From the NCBI GenBank assembly GCA_951812745.1, contig OX638327.1, positions 992,001-1,056,000 on the forward strand: DNA of 64,000 nucleotides, read 5' to 3'. The first letter of the stretch is position 1, and every line of letters begins with the position of its first letter. This document shows, piece after piece, positions 42,094-50,465 of this stretch. A program made the position numbers and the translations under genes. A model generated the notes under the pieces. It ran no database searches and was not told where the DNA came from. It worked only from the letters and a program-made list of their open reading frames with translations. Origin of the DNA: an uncultured Nitrospirales bacterium. GTDB lineage: Bacteria > Nitrospirota > Nitrospiria > Nitrospirales > UBA8639.

Positions 42094-43476
42094 TTATTCC
42101 GAGAATGGAGACCAGGCAGGAGAACTATGGTGTATCCCGCCTTTCGTCAACTGTTCCAACCCTGTGCCATCATAATGAATCATGTAAATGTGGTTTGGCC
42201 CCTGCCCCCCGTCGCCCCGCGAGGAACTGAAGACCAAGTGACGGCCATTCGGTGCCCACGAAGGAGAATCATCGATTTCATTGGGGGGCCCGTTCGTCAT
42301 TTGAACCCGTCGCTTCCCATCCGGAGAAATCCGGCATAGCTTCAGCCCATAGCCGGGTACGCGACAGACGTAGGCGATCCAATCTCCCCGCGGAGACCAA
42401 GCTGGTGCGGCATTGTAACGCCCATCAAAGGTCAACCGGCGGACGTGTGAGCCGTCGGCCCTCATGATGTAAATTTGCGGTCGACCGGTCCGATCGGACG
42501 TAAAAGCCAATTCTCGTCCATCCGGCGACCACGTGGGCGACAATTCCGCACTCACATGATTGGTTAATGGCTTTTTCTTTTCCGTGCGCATGTTCATCAT
42601 AAAGATGTCGGAATTCCCCTGCTTGGCGGAATCCTTGGCGGAAGCATACGCCAACCATCGACCATTCGGGGAAACCGTCGGAGTCATATTCAACGTTTCA
42701 GGAGGCACCAGGATGCGTCTCTTCCCTTTGCCCAACTCGAGCCACACGATTTCCTGATTGTTGCGGCGATAGGTCGTGTATACGACGGAGCGGCGGTCGG
42801 GCGACCAGTTCGGCATGAGGCTTAATTTAGGATTCGACGTCACGCGCTTGGGACCGTACCCGTCATAATCCATCACAAACAAATCCCGTCGGCCGGCCTG
42901 GTCTTCGGAAACGTAGATGATCTTGGTCTGGGCAATGCCGGGATCCCCCGTGTAATGCGAGACCAATTCATCAGCCCACCGATGCACCATCAACCGTAGA
43001 AGCCTCATGGTCATCGGACCACGAGTATGGGCATACCGTTTCCCAACCGCGATCACGTCCGTCTCCCCTCCCTCGTAGACACAGGCTTCCATCGACAATT
43101 TCCCATCTTTTCGACCGATTCTGCCCCAGGTGACCAATGGAGCCGTGCTTTCCTTAGCTTGCGCTATGGCTGCCTTTCTCCGGCACCCTGCTTGGGAAAG
43201 CGGGAGAGTAGCCGTTGCTCGTTCAAGGACCTCGAACACGTGAGTTCGCCGCAAATCCGCCTTGAGAATCGCGTTGACTTGCCCGCCGATTCCGGCATCA
43301 TCCTGTTGCCGGAGTTCACTATCGGCGAACCCCATGATCCAGATGGGAATTTTTTGAAATTCCGACTTTTTCGCTTCTAAAAACACGTCGGCTTCATTCG
43401 CCTCCGCGTCAGCAAAGAACGGAGGACCCAGAGCACAAGAGCACAAGAGTAAGACGAGGCACGTGACGTTTTTCAT
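42094..43476 (-). CDS. tolB: Tol-Pal system beta-propeller protein TolB
   Basis: This is the periplasmic component of the Tol system that keeps the outer membrane attached during division. The 460-residue protein has a signal peptide, an N-terminal TolB_N alpha/beta domain (about 30-165) and a C-terminal six-bladed propeller made of repeats with P-x-W-S-P-D-G-R (for example PTWSPDGRELAFTSDRTG). It overlaps tolA by four bases. It normally binds Pal, but no pal is found next to it. Confidence 0.95.
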   Translation of the reverse strand: MKNVTCLVLLLCSCALGPPFFADAEANEADVFLEAKKSEFQKIPIWIMGFADSELRQQDDAGIGGQVNAILKADLRRTHVFEVLERATATLPLSQAGCRRKAAIAQAKESTAPLVTWGRIGRKDGKLSMEACVYEGGETDVIAVGKRYAHTRGPMTMRLLRLMVHRWADELVSHYTGDPGIAQTKIIYVSEDQAGRRDLFVMDYDGYGPKRVTSNPKLSLMPNWSPDRRSVVYTTYRRNNQEIVWLELGKGKRRILVPPETLNMTPTVSPNGRWLAYASAKDSAKQGNSDIFMMNMRTEKKKPLTNHVSAELSPTWSPDGRELAFTSDRTGRPQIYIMRADGSHVRRLTFDGRYNAAPAWSPRGDWIAYVCRVPGYGLKLCRISPDGKRRVQMTNGPPNEIDDSPSWAPNGRHLVFSSSRGDGGQGPNHIYMIHYDGTGLEQLTKGGIHHSSPAWSPFSE

Positions 43477-45188
43477 TGTCGATTCGGCAGGCCCGTAAAC
43501 GTGTATTGAACGTCGTAAGAAGGCTTCGGCATGTTGTCGGGAAAGGGTGGCAAGGAAGCTTTATCCACCGCATCTTTTGCAAACGAGTCAAAACGTTCAT
43601 TCCCCGAGGATCGGACGACGACAATGCCTTTCTTTTTCTCGAGCTGACCGTCCGGCAAGACGCGAAAACCCAGAACCACTGTGCGCTGAAATGTAACCCT
43701 ATACACCTTCTTTTCCCATATCGCCTTAATGATAGCCGTGACTCGCATCCAATAGGCATTTTCTTTAGGAGAAGGTCCTGCCACCCGCAGTGCCAACGTT
43801 TCCTGCGCACCACTCTCCGTTTGTTGGAAACCCAGCTGAACGTCAACAGCCGGCACCTCAAGTTTGGCGATCTGACTTCCCAGGGTATCCGGTGCGAACG
43901 TGGTCATGGGAACCGTGGATTGCGAAGGGACCGGGTCTCGCTCCATTGTCACCTCGGCCAGTTGCGGAGCCTGGGGCAGATCGAATTTCTTTTGCGGCAG
44001 GTTCCGGGCCTCGACCGATTTGGGATGTTTCGGCGACGTTTCAGGAACGAGTGGAACCGCTTCAGATATGGGGTGCGGCGTCTTGTTTTTGGTGATTCTC
44101 TCGGGGATCCGTATCTTGTCAAGCTCCTGCGTCAACGACTCCACAATGTCGCTTTCCTGTGCCGTTTGCAGCGGCGGCTCCTTCTTCGGCGCCTCGAGCG
44201 GTACGACGGCCACCAGCCGAGGTGCCCGGGAAGGCACAGTAATGCCTGATGATTCAGGTGTCTTGGTCGGGTCCTGTTTCGGCTTGCTTTCTGATGTGAC
44301 GGTCGGGCTCACGCGTCTGGAAGCCTGCTCCGGCTTCTTGGGGACGACGATGGTGCCAACGCGCTGTTTCAGTTTTTCGGCTAGCAGGCCAACTTTCGGG
44401 GCAGGAGTCGACGTTTCCGACTTCTCGATCACCAATTCCGGTGGTTGCGGGGGCGCCTGGATTGGCTGAACGGCCATCTCCGCGGCAGGCGACTGTTTGA
44501 TAGGAGAGGGCGGAGCCTGGCGGGGTGTAACCTTTTGGGGCGATGCCAAGGCTTGCGGCTTTGGTACGACCACGGAATCCAGCGCGCCCACGAGTGAATC
44601 CGTCACCCGTTCCGGTTTGGGCGCGTTTCCGTCGTCCGCTTTAGGCAGAGGCGGAAGCGTATCCACGTTCTGTGTCCCTGCCGGCTTGGAGTCAGCAAAC
44701 ACCGGCAGCGGCGGAAGAGGCGGCGGCAAAAGCGGCGCAGCCTTTGGGGGCAGTGCCAGGACTTGCGGCTTTGGCAGGACCACGGAATCCAGCGCGCCCA
44801 CGAGTGAATCCGTCACCCGTTCCGGCACCCTCGGCTTTTCCTGGGGCACGGGACTGGGAGGATTGCCCGCCTTTTTTTGCGGGGCAAGCTTCGGGATTTC
44901 TCCAGGCTCCACCTGGGGAGGGGAAACCGTATCGGCGTTCCGTGTCGACTTGTTTGCCGATGAAGCAGTCGGCGACGCCGCGATCTCCGGAAGCGTGACG
45001 AGCGTGACCTCGTACGACCCCGAGGACGGTTCGAGCGATGACGCGAACCGAAAACTCAGAAACGCGATGAACACAACCACGTGAATGGCCAGCGAACCGG
45101 CAAGGGGCCCCGTAAGCTGTGTTTCCACCGAATCGGCAGAGTCCGACGCATGAAACGACACAAGATTGAAAGGCGCTGCATACGACAT
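43473..45188 (-). CDS. tolA: TolA/TonB-like periplasm-spanning protein
   Basis: A 571-residue protein with one N-terminal membrane helix (LAGSLAIHVVVFIAFLSF, with a buried His as in TonB). A Pro-rich linker of more than 400 residues follows, and then a C-terminal TonB/TolA domain of about 85 residues (VTAIIKAIWEKKVYRVTF and LPDGQLEKKKGIVVVRSSGN). By position between tolR and tolB it should serve as TolA. The linker contains a duplicated block ERVTDSLVGALDSVV-PKPQ-LA (DNA near 44548-44614 and 44758-44824). The Pro-rich rather than Ala/Lys-helical linker is more TonB-like. Confidence 0.88.
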   Translation of the reverse strand: MSYAAPFNLVSFHASDSADSVETQLTGPLAGSLAIHVVVFIAFLSFRFASSLEPSSGSYEVTLVTLPEIAASPTASSANKSTRNADTVSPPQVEPGEIPKLAPQKKAGNPPSPVPQEKPRVPERVTDSLVGALDSVVLPKPQVLALPPKAAPLLPPPLPPLPVFADSKPAGTQNVDTLPPLPKADDGNAPKPERVTDSLVGALDSVVVPKPQALASPQKVTPRQAPPSPIKQSPAAEMAVQPIQAPPQPPELVIEKSETSTPAPKVGLLAEKLKQRVGTIVVPKKPEQASRRVSPTVTSESKPKQDPTKTPESSGITVPSRAPRLVAVVPLEAPKKEPPLQTAQESDIVESLTQELDKIRIPERITKNKTPHPISEAVPLVPETSPKHPKSVEARNLPQKKFDLPQAPQLAEVTMERDPVPSQSTVPMTTFAPDTLGSQIAKLEVPAVDVQLGFQQTESGAQETLALRVAGPSPKENAYWMRVTAIIKAIWEKKVYRVTFQRTVVLGFRVLPDGQLEKKKGIVVVRSSGNERFDSFAKDAVDKASLPPFPDNMPKPSYDVQYTFTGLPNRQ

Positions 45189-45202
45189 GGCGTCAATCCA
45201 AC

Positions 45203-45637
45203 CTACAGAGGCTCGAAAACCTCTTCTTCGACCACGGTCCCCTGGGGGTTCGTGACCATGCCCAACCGTTCGATTCCCGCCCCCTTGACTTCATCCATGA
45301 CTTGGACAATCCGTCCATAGGGAACCTGACGATCGGCTCGCAGATACACCGACACGAAGGGGCTCAGCGCTTTGGCTTCATCCAAACGCTTCCGTAAATG
45401 AATTAACGTGACCAGATCTTTCCCCAGGTAGACCCGTTGGTCGGGTTCAATAGTAATGACGAGCCGCTCCATGGGAACGATGGTATTCGATTGCGAACGC
45501 GGGAGGGAAATATCAATGCCCCGGTGCAGCATCGGCGTCGTCACCATGAAGATCACCAACAGCACAAGCACCACGTCGACGAGAGGCACGACGTTGATTT
45601 CAGAAAGAAACCGACGATGAGGGGATTCAAGCATCAC
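45203..45637 (-). CDS. tolR: TolR/ExbD-family proton-motor subunit
   Basis: A 144-residue protein with one membrane helix carrying the essential Asp (INVVPLVDVVLVLLVIFMV, about residues 13-31) and a periplasmic ExbD/TolR domain. The start overlaps tolQ by four bases. The order tolQ-tolR-tolA-tolB assigns it to the Tol motor rather than to the TonB motor at 22 kb. The stop codon lies in a short stretch, CTGTAGGTTGGATTG, that resembles half of a REP element. Confidence 0.93.
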   Translation of the reverse strand: MMLESPHRRFLSEINVVPLVDVVLVLLVIFMVTTPMLHRGIDISLPRSQSNTIVPMERLVITIEPDQRVYLGKDLVTLIHLRKRLDEAKALSPFVSVYLRADRQVPYGRIVQVMDEVKGAGIERLGMVTNPQGTVVEEEVFEPL

Positions 45638-46515
45638 GGGCGACTTTGGCCTCTTGGCTTTTTGCGTTCCGGTTCCAGCGCGCTCGGGAGTTCTTCATCT
45701 TTTGTCGTCGAGCGATTTTCAACGCTCGGATTTGCGTTTTCCGGTTCCACCGTGATGGATGGCTTTACATCCTTCGTCGTCGAGCGACTGCGGCCGCCTG
45801 GCTTTTTGCGTTCAGGGGGACTCACCTCAAGGACATTCAGAAATTCAATGCTGAATGCTTCGACGCCGAAGATGGTTTTTCGAATTTGGGAAAGATAATA
45901 ATTATACCCGATGACCGCGGGAATCGCGGCAAACAGTCCGGCAGCGGTCGCCAGGAGGGCCTCGGAAAGACCGGGCGCCACCGAAGCGATACTGGCCGTG
46001 CCTTCGATGCCGATTTGCTGAAACGCATTGATGACGCCGACGACCGTTCCCAATAACCCGACGAAGGGGGTGATATTTCCCGTGGTTGCCAGGAAGGGCA
46101 GGTACGCTTCCTGCCGGGCGATTTGTTGCTGAACGAGATACTGGATGACTTTTTCCAAATATGTTCGGTCCGGCCGGTGACCCGCCTTCCGAGCCGTCAT
46201 CGTGACGTCGCCCACGTTGAGATCGACACGATGACCCATCCGATGCAACACGTCAAGAAACACCGACCCACTGGGACTATGGGGCAGTTCCGCGGCCACG
46301 CGTTGCAGTGGTGGTAACGCTTTTTCGCTGAACGCGTCCCCCTCTTGATAGGCCTGGATGAACTGTTGCTCCTCTTTTTTGATCAGCCGGAACATGCGCC
46401 ATTTATACAAAATGATGCACCACGAAAAGACGGAAAACCCCAGCAAGATCAATAGGACGATGATAGAGATGGTCCCCAGGGAACCAAACAATTCAAGAGG
46501 ATCGATTGAAAACAT
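45634..46515 (-). CDS. tolQ: TolQ/ExbB-family proton-channel subunit with C-terminal extension
   Basis: A 293-residue TolQ. Three membrane helices (about 15-35, 145-165, 190-212) and the conserved LATTGNITPFVGLLGTVVGV and GLSEALLATAAGLFAAIPAV segments are present. TolQ is usually about 230 residues; here some 60 residues follow the last helix and its amphipathic tail. They contain an imperfect repeat (PERKKPGGRSRSTTKD, ENRSTTKDEE, PERKKPRGQSRP) that is basic and Pro/Ser-rich and should lie in the cytoplasm. The extension is unusual and of unknown role. It is the first gene of the tol operon. Confidence 0.92.
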   Translation of the reverse strand: MFSIDPLELFGSLGTISIIVLLILLGFSVFSWCIILYKWRMFRLIKKEEQQFIQAYQEGDAFSEKALPPLQRVAAELPHSPSGSVFLDVLHRMGHRVDLNVGDVTMTARKAGHRPDRTYLEKVIQYLVQQQIARQEAYLPFLATTGNITPFVGLLGTVVGVINAFQQIGIEGTASIASVAPGLSEALLATAAGLFAAIPAVIGYNYYLSQIRKTIFGVEAFSIEFLNVLEVSPPERKKPGGRSRSTTKDVKPSITVEPENANPSVENRSTTKDEELPSALEPERKKPRGQSRP

Positions 46516-46595
46516 CGGATATGACGCTCAGCCTGTCATGTGAAGGACAACGTGAAAACTCACCGTGCACGTGAGCGCAGCTACAACGAAGTGAA

Positions 46596-46673
46596 TGGCG
46601 GGGCCGACGGGATTTGAACCCGCGACTTCCAGATTGACAATCTGGCGTCCTAACCTGGCTGAACGACGGCCCC
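46596..46673 (-). tRNA. tRNA-Asp (GTC)
   Basis: A minus-strand cloverleaf with acceptor GGGGCCG/CGGCCCC, anticodon stem CCAGA/TCTGG around TTGTCAA (anticodon GTC), a T-arm with TTTGAAC, and encoded CCA. It lies 80 bases upstream of tolQ on the same strand. Confidence 0.95.
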
Positions 46674-46787
46674 ATTCACGTAAGGGGGTAGCCTTTTGAT
46701 TGTGATGTCGAACCGCGCTCCCTGCCTGGGCCCAGCATCCCTTCAGGTTTCACGTTCGACGCTCTATATGGATTAGTCTGAGATATA

Positions 46788-46863
46788 TGGTAGGCGGAAC
46801 AGGGCTCGAACCTGCGACCTCTGCCTTGTAAGGGCAACGCTCTCCCAACTGAGCTATCCGCCC
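46788..46863 (-). tRNA. tRNA-Val (TAC)
   Basis: A minus-strand cloverleaf with anticodon stem TTGCC/GGCAG around CTTACAA (anticodon TAC), T-loop TTCGAGC and encoded CCA. The acceptor arms GGGCGGA and TCCGCCT leave a G-U wobble at the first pair, slightly unusual. It is 114 bases upstream of tRNA-Asp. Confidence 0.93.
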
Positions 46864-47029
46864 CACGCCCCATGTCTTCAAAAATCCAAGCTTTTTTAAT
46901 TATATCAGCCACGTATGCCGTGTCAACCGTAAGGTATACCGACCGCTTCATAACCACGTCGGCACAAAAATCGACGGCACCCTTGAGAAATTCAGGTACG
47001 ACCCTTTACAGTGCGGCTTTCACTATGAG

Positions 47030-47821
47030 ATGAACGCCGAGATGACCTACAAAATCAGACACATCAGCAAACAGGTGGGTGCCGAGAACCCGCAATTGTT
47101 ATCCCGACGTGAACGGGTGTGGCTTTTTGCCGAACGCCATCGTCGAGCGCTCATCACCGGAATCATCGTAGCGGTCCTGGTGATGATGCTTCTCGGGATA
47201 CTTGTCTGGCTCGAACACCAACATGAACAGGAAGCGTTGGTCCTCGAACATCAAGCCGCCCAAGCCTACCTGGACCGTTCCCTCGATGACGGCGACGCCG
47301 CAAAAGAAAAGCTGCAAGAAGCCGTGACCCTGTATCGACGGATCATCGAGGAATTTCCTCATACCGCCAGCGCTCAATCGGCTTGGTATTTTATTGGAAA
47401 CGCCTTAGCCGAACAGAACGACCATGCCGGAGCCATCGACGCCTATCAGCACTTCATCGATCAGGCGGGAAACCCTCCGGCCCTGCTCGGATTGGTCTAC
47501 CAGCGACTGGGGTCCAGCTATCTGGCAAACGGGGAACGCGAAAAGGGAATCGACGCCTACAGGCAAGTGCTCCAAATGCCCCGAACGCTCAACAAGGATC
47601 AGGTGTTGTTCGAATTCGCGAAACTGGAGGAGTATGAACAGCGCAATGACGAGGCGCTCGCCCGTTACAAACAGTTATTGAATGAACATCCGAACTCGCC
47701 CTATACGAGTGAAGCCACCTTGCGAGTCAAAATACTTGAACCGCCAGCGGATGAACCCGAAGCCCCACAGGAGGGAACCGAACAAGAAGAGATGCAGGAG
47801 CAGAAAGAAATCGTGGAATGA
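47030..47821 (+). CDS. Membrane-anchored TPR protein (YfgM-like)
   Basis: A 263-residue protein with an N-terminal basic cytoplasmic segment (RRERVWLFAERHRRAL), one membrane helix (ITGIIVAVLVMMLLGILVWL, about 45-64) and a periplasmic helical domain with about four TPR-like units (AQSAWYFIGNALAEQNDHAG, GLVYQRLGSSYLANGEREKG). The tail is very acidic (EEMQEQKEIVE). The layout matches YfgM/BamD-like ancillary TPR proteins that bind SecYEG or exported clients. It converges with the MltD-like gene, the stops being 12 bases apart. Confidence 0.8.
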   Translation: MNAEMTYKIRHISKQVGAENPQLLSRRERVWLFAERHRRALITGIIVAVLVMMLLGILVWLEHQHEQEALVLEHQAAQAYLDRSLDDGDAAKEKLQEAVTLYRRIIEEFPHTASAQSAWYFIGNALAEQNDHAGAIDAYQHFIDQAGNPPALLGLVYQRLGSSYLANGEREKGIDAYRQVLQMPRTLNKDQVLFEFAKLEEYEQRNDEALARYKQLLNEHPNSPYTSEATLRVKILEPPADEPEAPQEGTEQEEMQEQKEIVE

Positions 47822-47832
47822 GGGGCAGTGTC

Positions 47833-49248
47833 TCAAGAAGTGATCATCAACATCCGCCCGGCTCGAATCAGACTGCTTCGCAAGTTATTCAACATCTTTA
47901 AGTCCCGCACCGTCACCCGAAACCGTTTGGCAATACTCCAGAGGCTGTCGCCGCGCCGCACGCGATACCACTTCACCTCCCCGACCTTCGTTACGTCTTG
48001 GTTGACGCGCAACCGTTGACCAACCCTGATGAGACTCCCCGAGAGATCATTGAGGCTCTTCAATTGCCTGACGCTCGTCCCGAAGCGATGCGCAATCACC
48101 GACAGACTGTCTCCCCGGCGGACGCGATACCACGTCCGTCGAGGCGGCGGGGGTGGCGTCCACGTCTTCATTCGGGATTTGGCCTGCTCCACGTGCCCTG
48201 CCGTTCCCGTGGGGACCTTTAAAGCATAACCGTCCTGATCCGGTGGAATGACGCTGCGGCGGAGTTCGGGATTCAACCGCCGAAGCTCCTCAAAAGGAAT
48301 CCCCGTCTCCTTGGCAACCGATCGTAAATGGATGGACGCGTCCATGGGAATCTCTTCGTATTGATGAACCGGTTGGGCATGGGCGTGAAAACCGAACAGC
48401 GCGGGACGCGTGGCGATAATCATGGCAGCCATGAATTTCGGCACGTATTGCCTTGTTTCCCGCCGGATATAGCGGGTCCTCGCGATCCTCCAGAAATCCC
48501 GGGTGCCGGTTTTTTCAATCGCACGGCTGATTTTCCCGGCCCCGGCGTTATACGCTGCAAGCGCCAGCGGCCACGAGCCGAACAGGTCATAGAGATCTCG
48601 CAAGTGGACGGCCGCCGCGACCGTGGACTTGATGGGATCCCGGCGTTCATCCACGTACCAATTGACCGTCAAGCCGTACATGCGGCCCGTGCTCTTGATG
48701 AACTGCCAGGGACCCGACGCGCGCGCGCGCGAATAGGCCCGTGGGTTAAATCCACTCTCGACCAACGACAGATAAATCAATTCCTTCGGCAAACCGAACT
48801 CGACGAAGATCTGCTCGATCAACGGTTGGTAGGGATAGAATCTGGTCAACCATTCCTGAAAGCGGTCATGAATTACGTTTTGAAAGTAGTCAATATTGCG
48901 TTCGACCGCGGGATTGACGATAACGGGAATGTCCTCATACGTCTCGTTCCCGCTTCTCTGGAGATTATGCCCCCCTCTCCCCTGGCGGGAGAGGGCTGGG
49001 GTGAGGGGGACGGGAGTCGGAGAATCAGATCGGGAAGCCGGGGGGAAATACACCAGACCTCTAGGGCTCGCCGGTGAGGGTAAAGCAGACGTCACCGCGG
49101 CATCTAGCGGTTGGGGCATTCCGGAAGCACCAATGTCGCCGGCACTAAAGAAAAACCCTGATAGACAGATCAGAAAGACGACCTTAGCTGTCAAGAAACA
49201 CCTGTTTCTTCCAAACCAGTTGATTTTTCTCATATTTTCTTCTGACAT
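47833..49248 (-). CDS. mltD: MltD-like lytic transglycosylase with LysM domains
   Basis: A 471-residue exported murein hydrolase. A signal helix (VVFLICLSGFFFSA) is followed by a low-complexity stretch, a family-1 SLT domain (about 135-260) with the catalytic Glu 164 in LSLVESGFNPRAYS, and ALAAYNAGAGKI. A degenerate LysM (about 297-345) and two clear LysM repeats (WYRVRRGDSLSVIAHRFG and WYRVRRGDSLWSIAKRFR) bind peptidoglycan. Residues 78-93 (PVPLTPALSRQGRGG) are encoded by a dispersed intergenic-type repeat that lies in frame between the signal and the enzyme. Confidence 0.9.
   Translation of the reverse strand: MSEENMRKINWFGRNRCFLTAKVVFLICLSGFFFSAGDIGASGMPQPLDAAVTSALPSPASPRGLVYFPPASRSDSPTPVPLTPALSRQGRGGHNLQRSGNETYEDIPVIVNPAVERNIDYFQNVIHDRFQEWLTRFYPYQPLIEQIFVEFGLPKELIYLSLVESGFNPRAYSRARASGPWQFIKSTGRMYGLTVNWYVDERRDPIKSTVAAAVHLRDLYDLFGSWPLALAAYNAGAGKISRAIEKTGTRDFWRIARTRYIRRETRQYVPKFMAAMIIATRPALFGFHAHAQPVHQYEEIPMDASIHLRSVAKETGIPFEELRRLNPELRRSVIPPDQDGYALKVPTGTAGHVEQAKSRMKTWTPPPPPRRTWYRVRRGDSLSVIAHRFGTSVRQLKSLNDLSGSLIRVGQRLRVNQDVTKVGEVKWYRVRRGDSLWSIAKRFRVTVRDLKMLNNLRSSLIRAGRMLMITS
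48967..49012. repeat. Dispersed CCCTCTCCC/GGGAGAGGG palindrome inside mltD
   Basis: CCCTCTCCC (48973-48981) pairs with GGGAGAGGG (48987-48995), flanked by CTGGGGTGAGGGGG, as in the intergenic copies at 19513, 26931 and 31519. Here it is translated without a frameshift as part of the disordered linker of the MltD-like protein. Confidence 0.7.
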
Positions 49249-49545
49249 TCCGGCGTTCCTGAGAGAATGTAACGGGAAAACCCGCCTCTGTCAAGAAGTT
49301 AATTTTATGCCTCTCTGTTTAAGTCGACTCTACGATCAACCACAAGCTGTAGTTATTCACGCCAGTAACATCGAAATCAAGCCACAAGATGTTGCAGTTT
49401 GTGCAGCTAAGTACGTAAGCCCCGTTAATCTGGATTTGATTTCTCAGGTATTCTCATTAGTGGCTTTTACGCCTATCCATGCAAGCCGATAGCCACCTGG
49501 CAGCCCCCCGGGCTTCATCACGCCACCCTTGGCGGGGAGTCACGA
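49249..49545 (-). other. Gap upstream of mltD with a hairpin-rich segment
   Basis: About 300 bases with no gene. On the minus strand, directly after the formylglycine-enzyme-like stop, 49535-49455 contains consecutive small stems: CGCCA-AGGG-TGGCG, AGCCC-GGG-GGGCT, GCCA-GG-TGGC, and a longer GTGGCTATC...GATAG...GCCAC hairpin. It could be a structured leader of mltD or a decayed repeat. I cannot match it to a known riboswitch. Confidence 0.35.
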
Positions 49546-50388
49546 CTAGGGCATCGGAACAGCGGCGGCACATCGGAACCCGGTCGAATGATTCCGGTCG
49601 AGCGGATTGCTGGCGATCCGGGTAAAAATTCTCACTTGTGGAGTTTCCACTTGCCACCCGGAACTGCGAATGACCCGGCGGGTGCCGGTCGAGGGCCCCT
49701 GAGGATTCCGGCGTGGGCTCCTGGAATAATACGTCGCGTCATACCAATCGGCGACCCACTCCCAGACGTTACCCGCCATATCGTAGACCCCGTACGGGCT
49801 TTTGCCCTTTTCATAAATTCCCACCGGCACCAGGGTCTTTTCACCCTGCCAGGATTGGTTGAAATTCAGGTGCCGATGCGTAGGTTCGACGTTCCCCCAA
49901 GGGAACCGTCGATCATCGGTCCCGCGCCCGGCCTTCTCCCATTCGGCTTCGGTCGGCAACCGCTTGCCCGCCCATTGACAATAGGCATCGGCGTCAAACC
50001 AATCCACGTTGACCACCGGCAAGGAAGCAATAGACTCCGGCATGAGCCCACCCTGCCACAAATTTTTCGATGGATCGGTCGGGTGCGAAGGCGTGCGATG
50101 ACCGGTCGCGCGAATAAATTCCAAATACAGGCCATTGGTCACTTCATATGTGTCAATGGCATAGGCGTCCAATTCGACTTCGTGATTGGGGTATTCATCC
50201 AGCCCCCCGTCCCGTGCCCATTTGGGCACACCCATAGAAAACGGACCGGCAGGAATAACCACCATAGGCGCACCATCCGTGCCCGAAACGGCCGCGTCCG
50301 CATGAGCCCGCTCGATGACGGCATCGTTCACGCCCGTTCCCATAAAAATACACGCAGCGACAACCAGCGTCCTTGCAATCTTCGTCAT
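49546..50388 (-). CDS. Exported formylglycine-generating-enzyme-like (SUMF1/FGE-sulfatase) protein
   Basis: A 280-residue protein from the second of two adjacent ATGs, with GAGGAG upstream. The signal ends near ERAHADA. The FGE fold is recognisable from PMVVIPAGPFSMG, PVVNVDWFDADAYCQWAGKR, LPTEAEWEKAGRG, YGVYDMAGNVWEWVADW and a closing GFRCAA. The usual RGGSW is altered to RSSGW. The copper-binding Cys pair of true formylglycine-generating enzymes is not evident, so it is more likely one of the many non-catalytic or differently acting family members. Substrate unknown. Confidence 0.82.
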   Translation of the reverse strand: MTKIARTLVVAACIFMGTGVNDAVIERAHADAAVSGTDGAPMVVIPAGPFSMGVPKWARDGGLDEYPNHEVELDAYAIDTYEVTNGLYLEFIRATGHRTPSHPTDPSKNLWQGGLMPESIASLPVVNVDWFDADAYCQWAGKRLPTEAEWEKAGRGTDDRRFPWGNVEPTHRHLNFNQSWQGEKTLVPVGIYEKGKSPYGVYDMAGNVWEWVADWYDATYYSRSPRRNPQGPSTGTRRVIRSSGWQVETPQVRIFTRIASNPLDRNHSTGFRCAAAVPMP

Positions 50389-50465
50389 CATATCTCCTCT
50401 GTACGCCAAAACAATCAAGTCCCGATGTCGAGCGACATGCAGGCGGGCGAACCACGCGTTCGTTG

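Noticed and set aside
45190-45203. Half REP element at the tolR stop
   Set aside because: The GTAGGTTGGATT match is short and has no second hairpin arm, so it may be chance.
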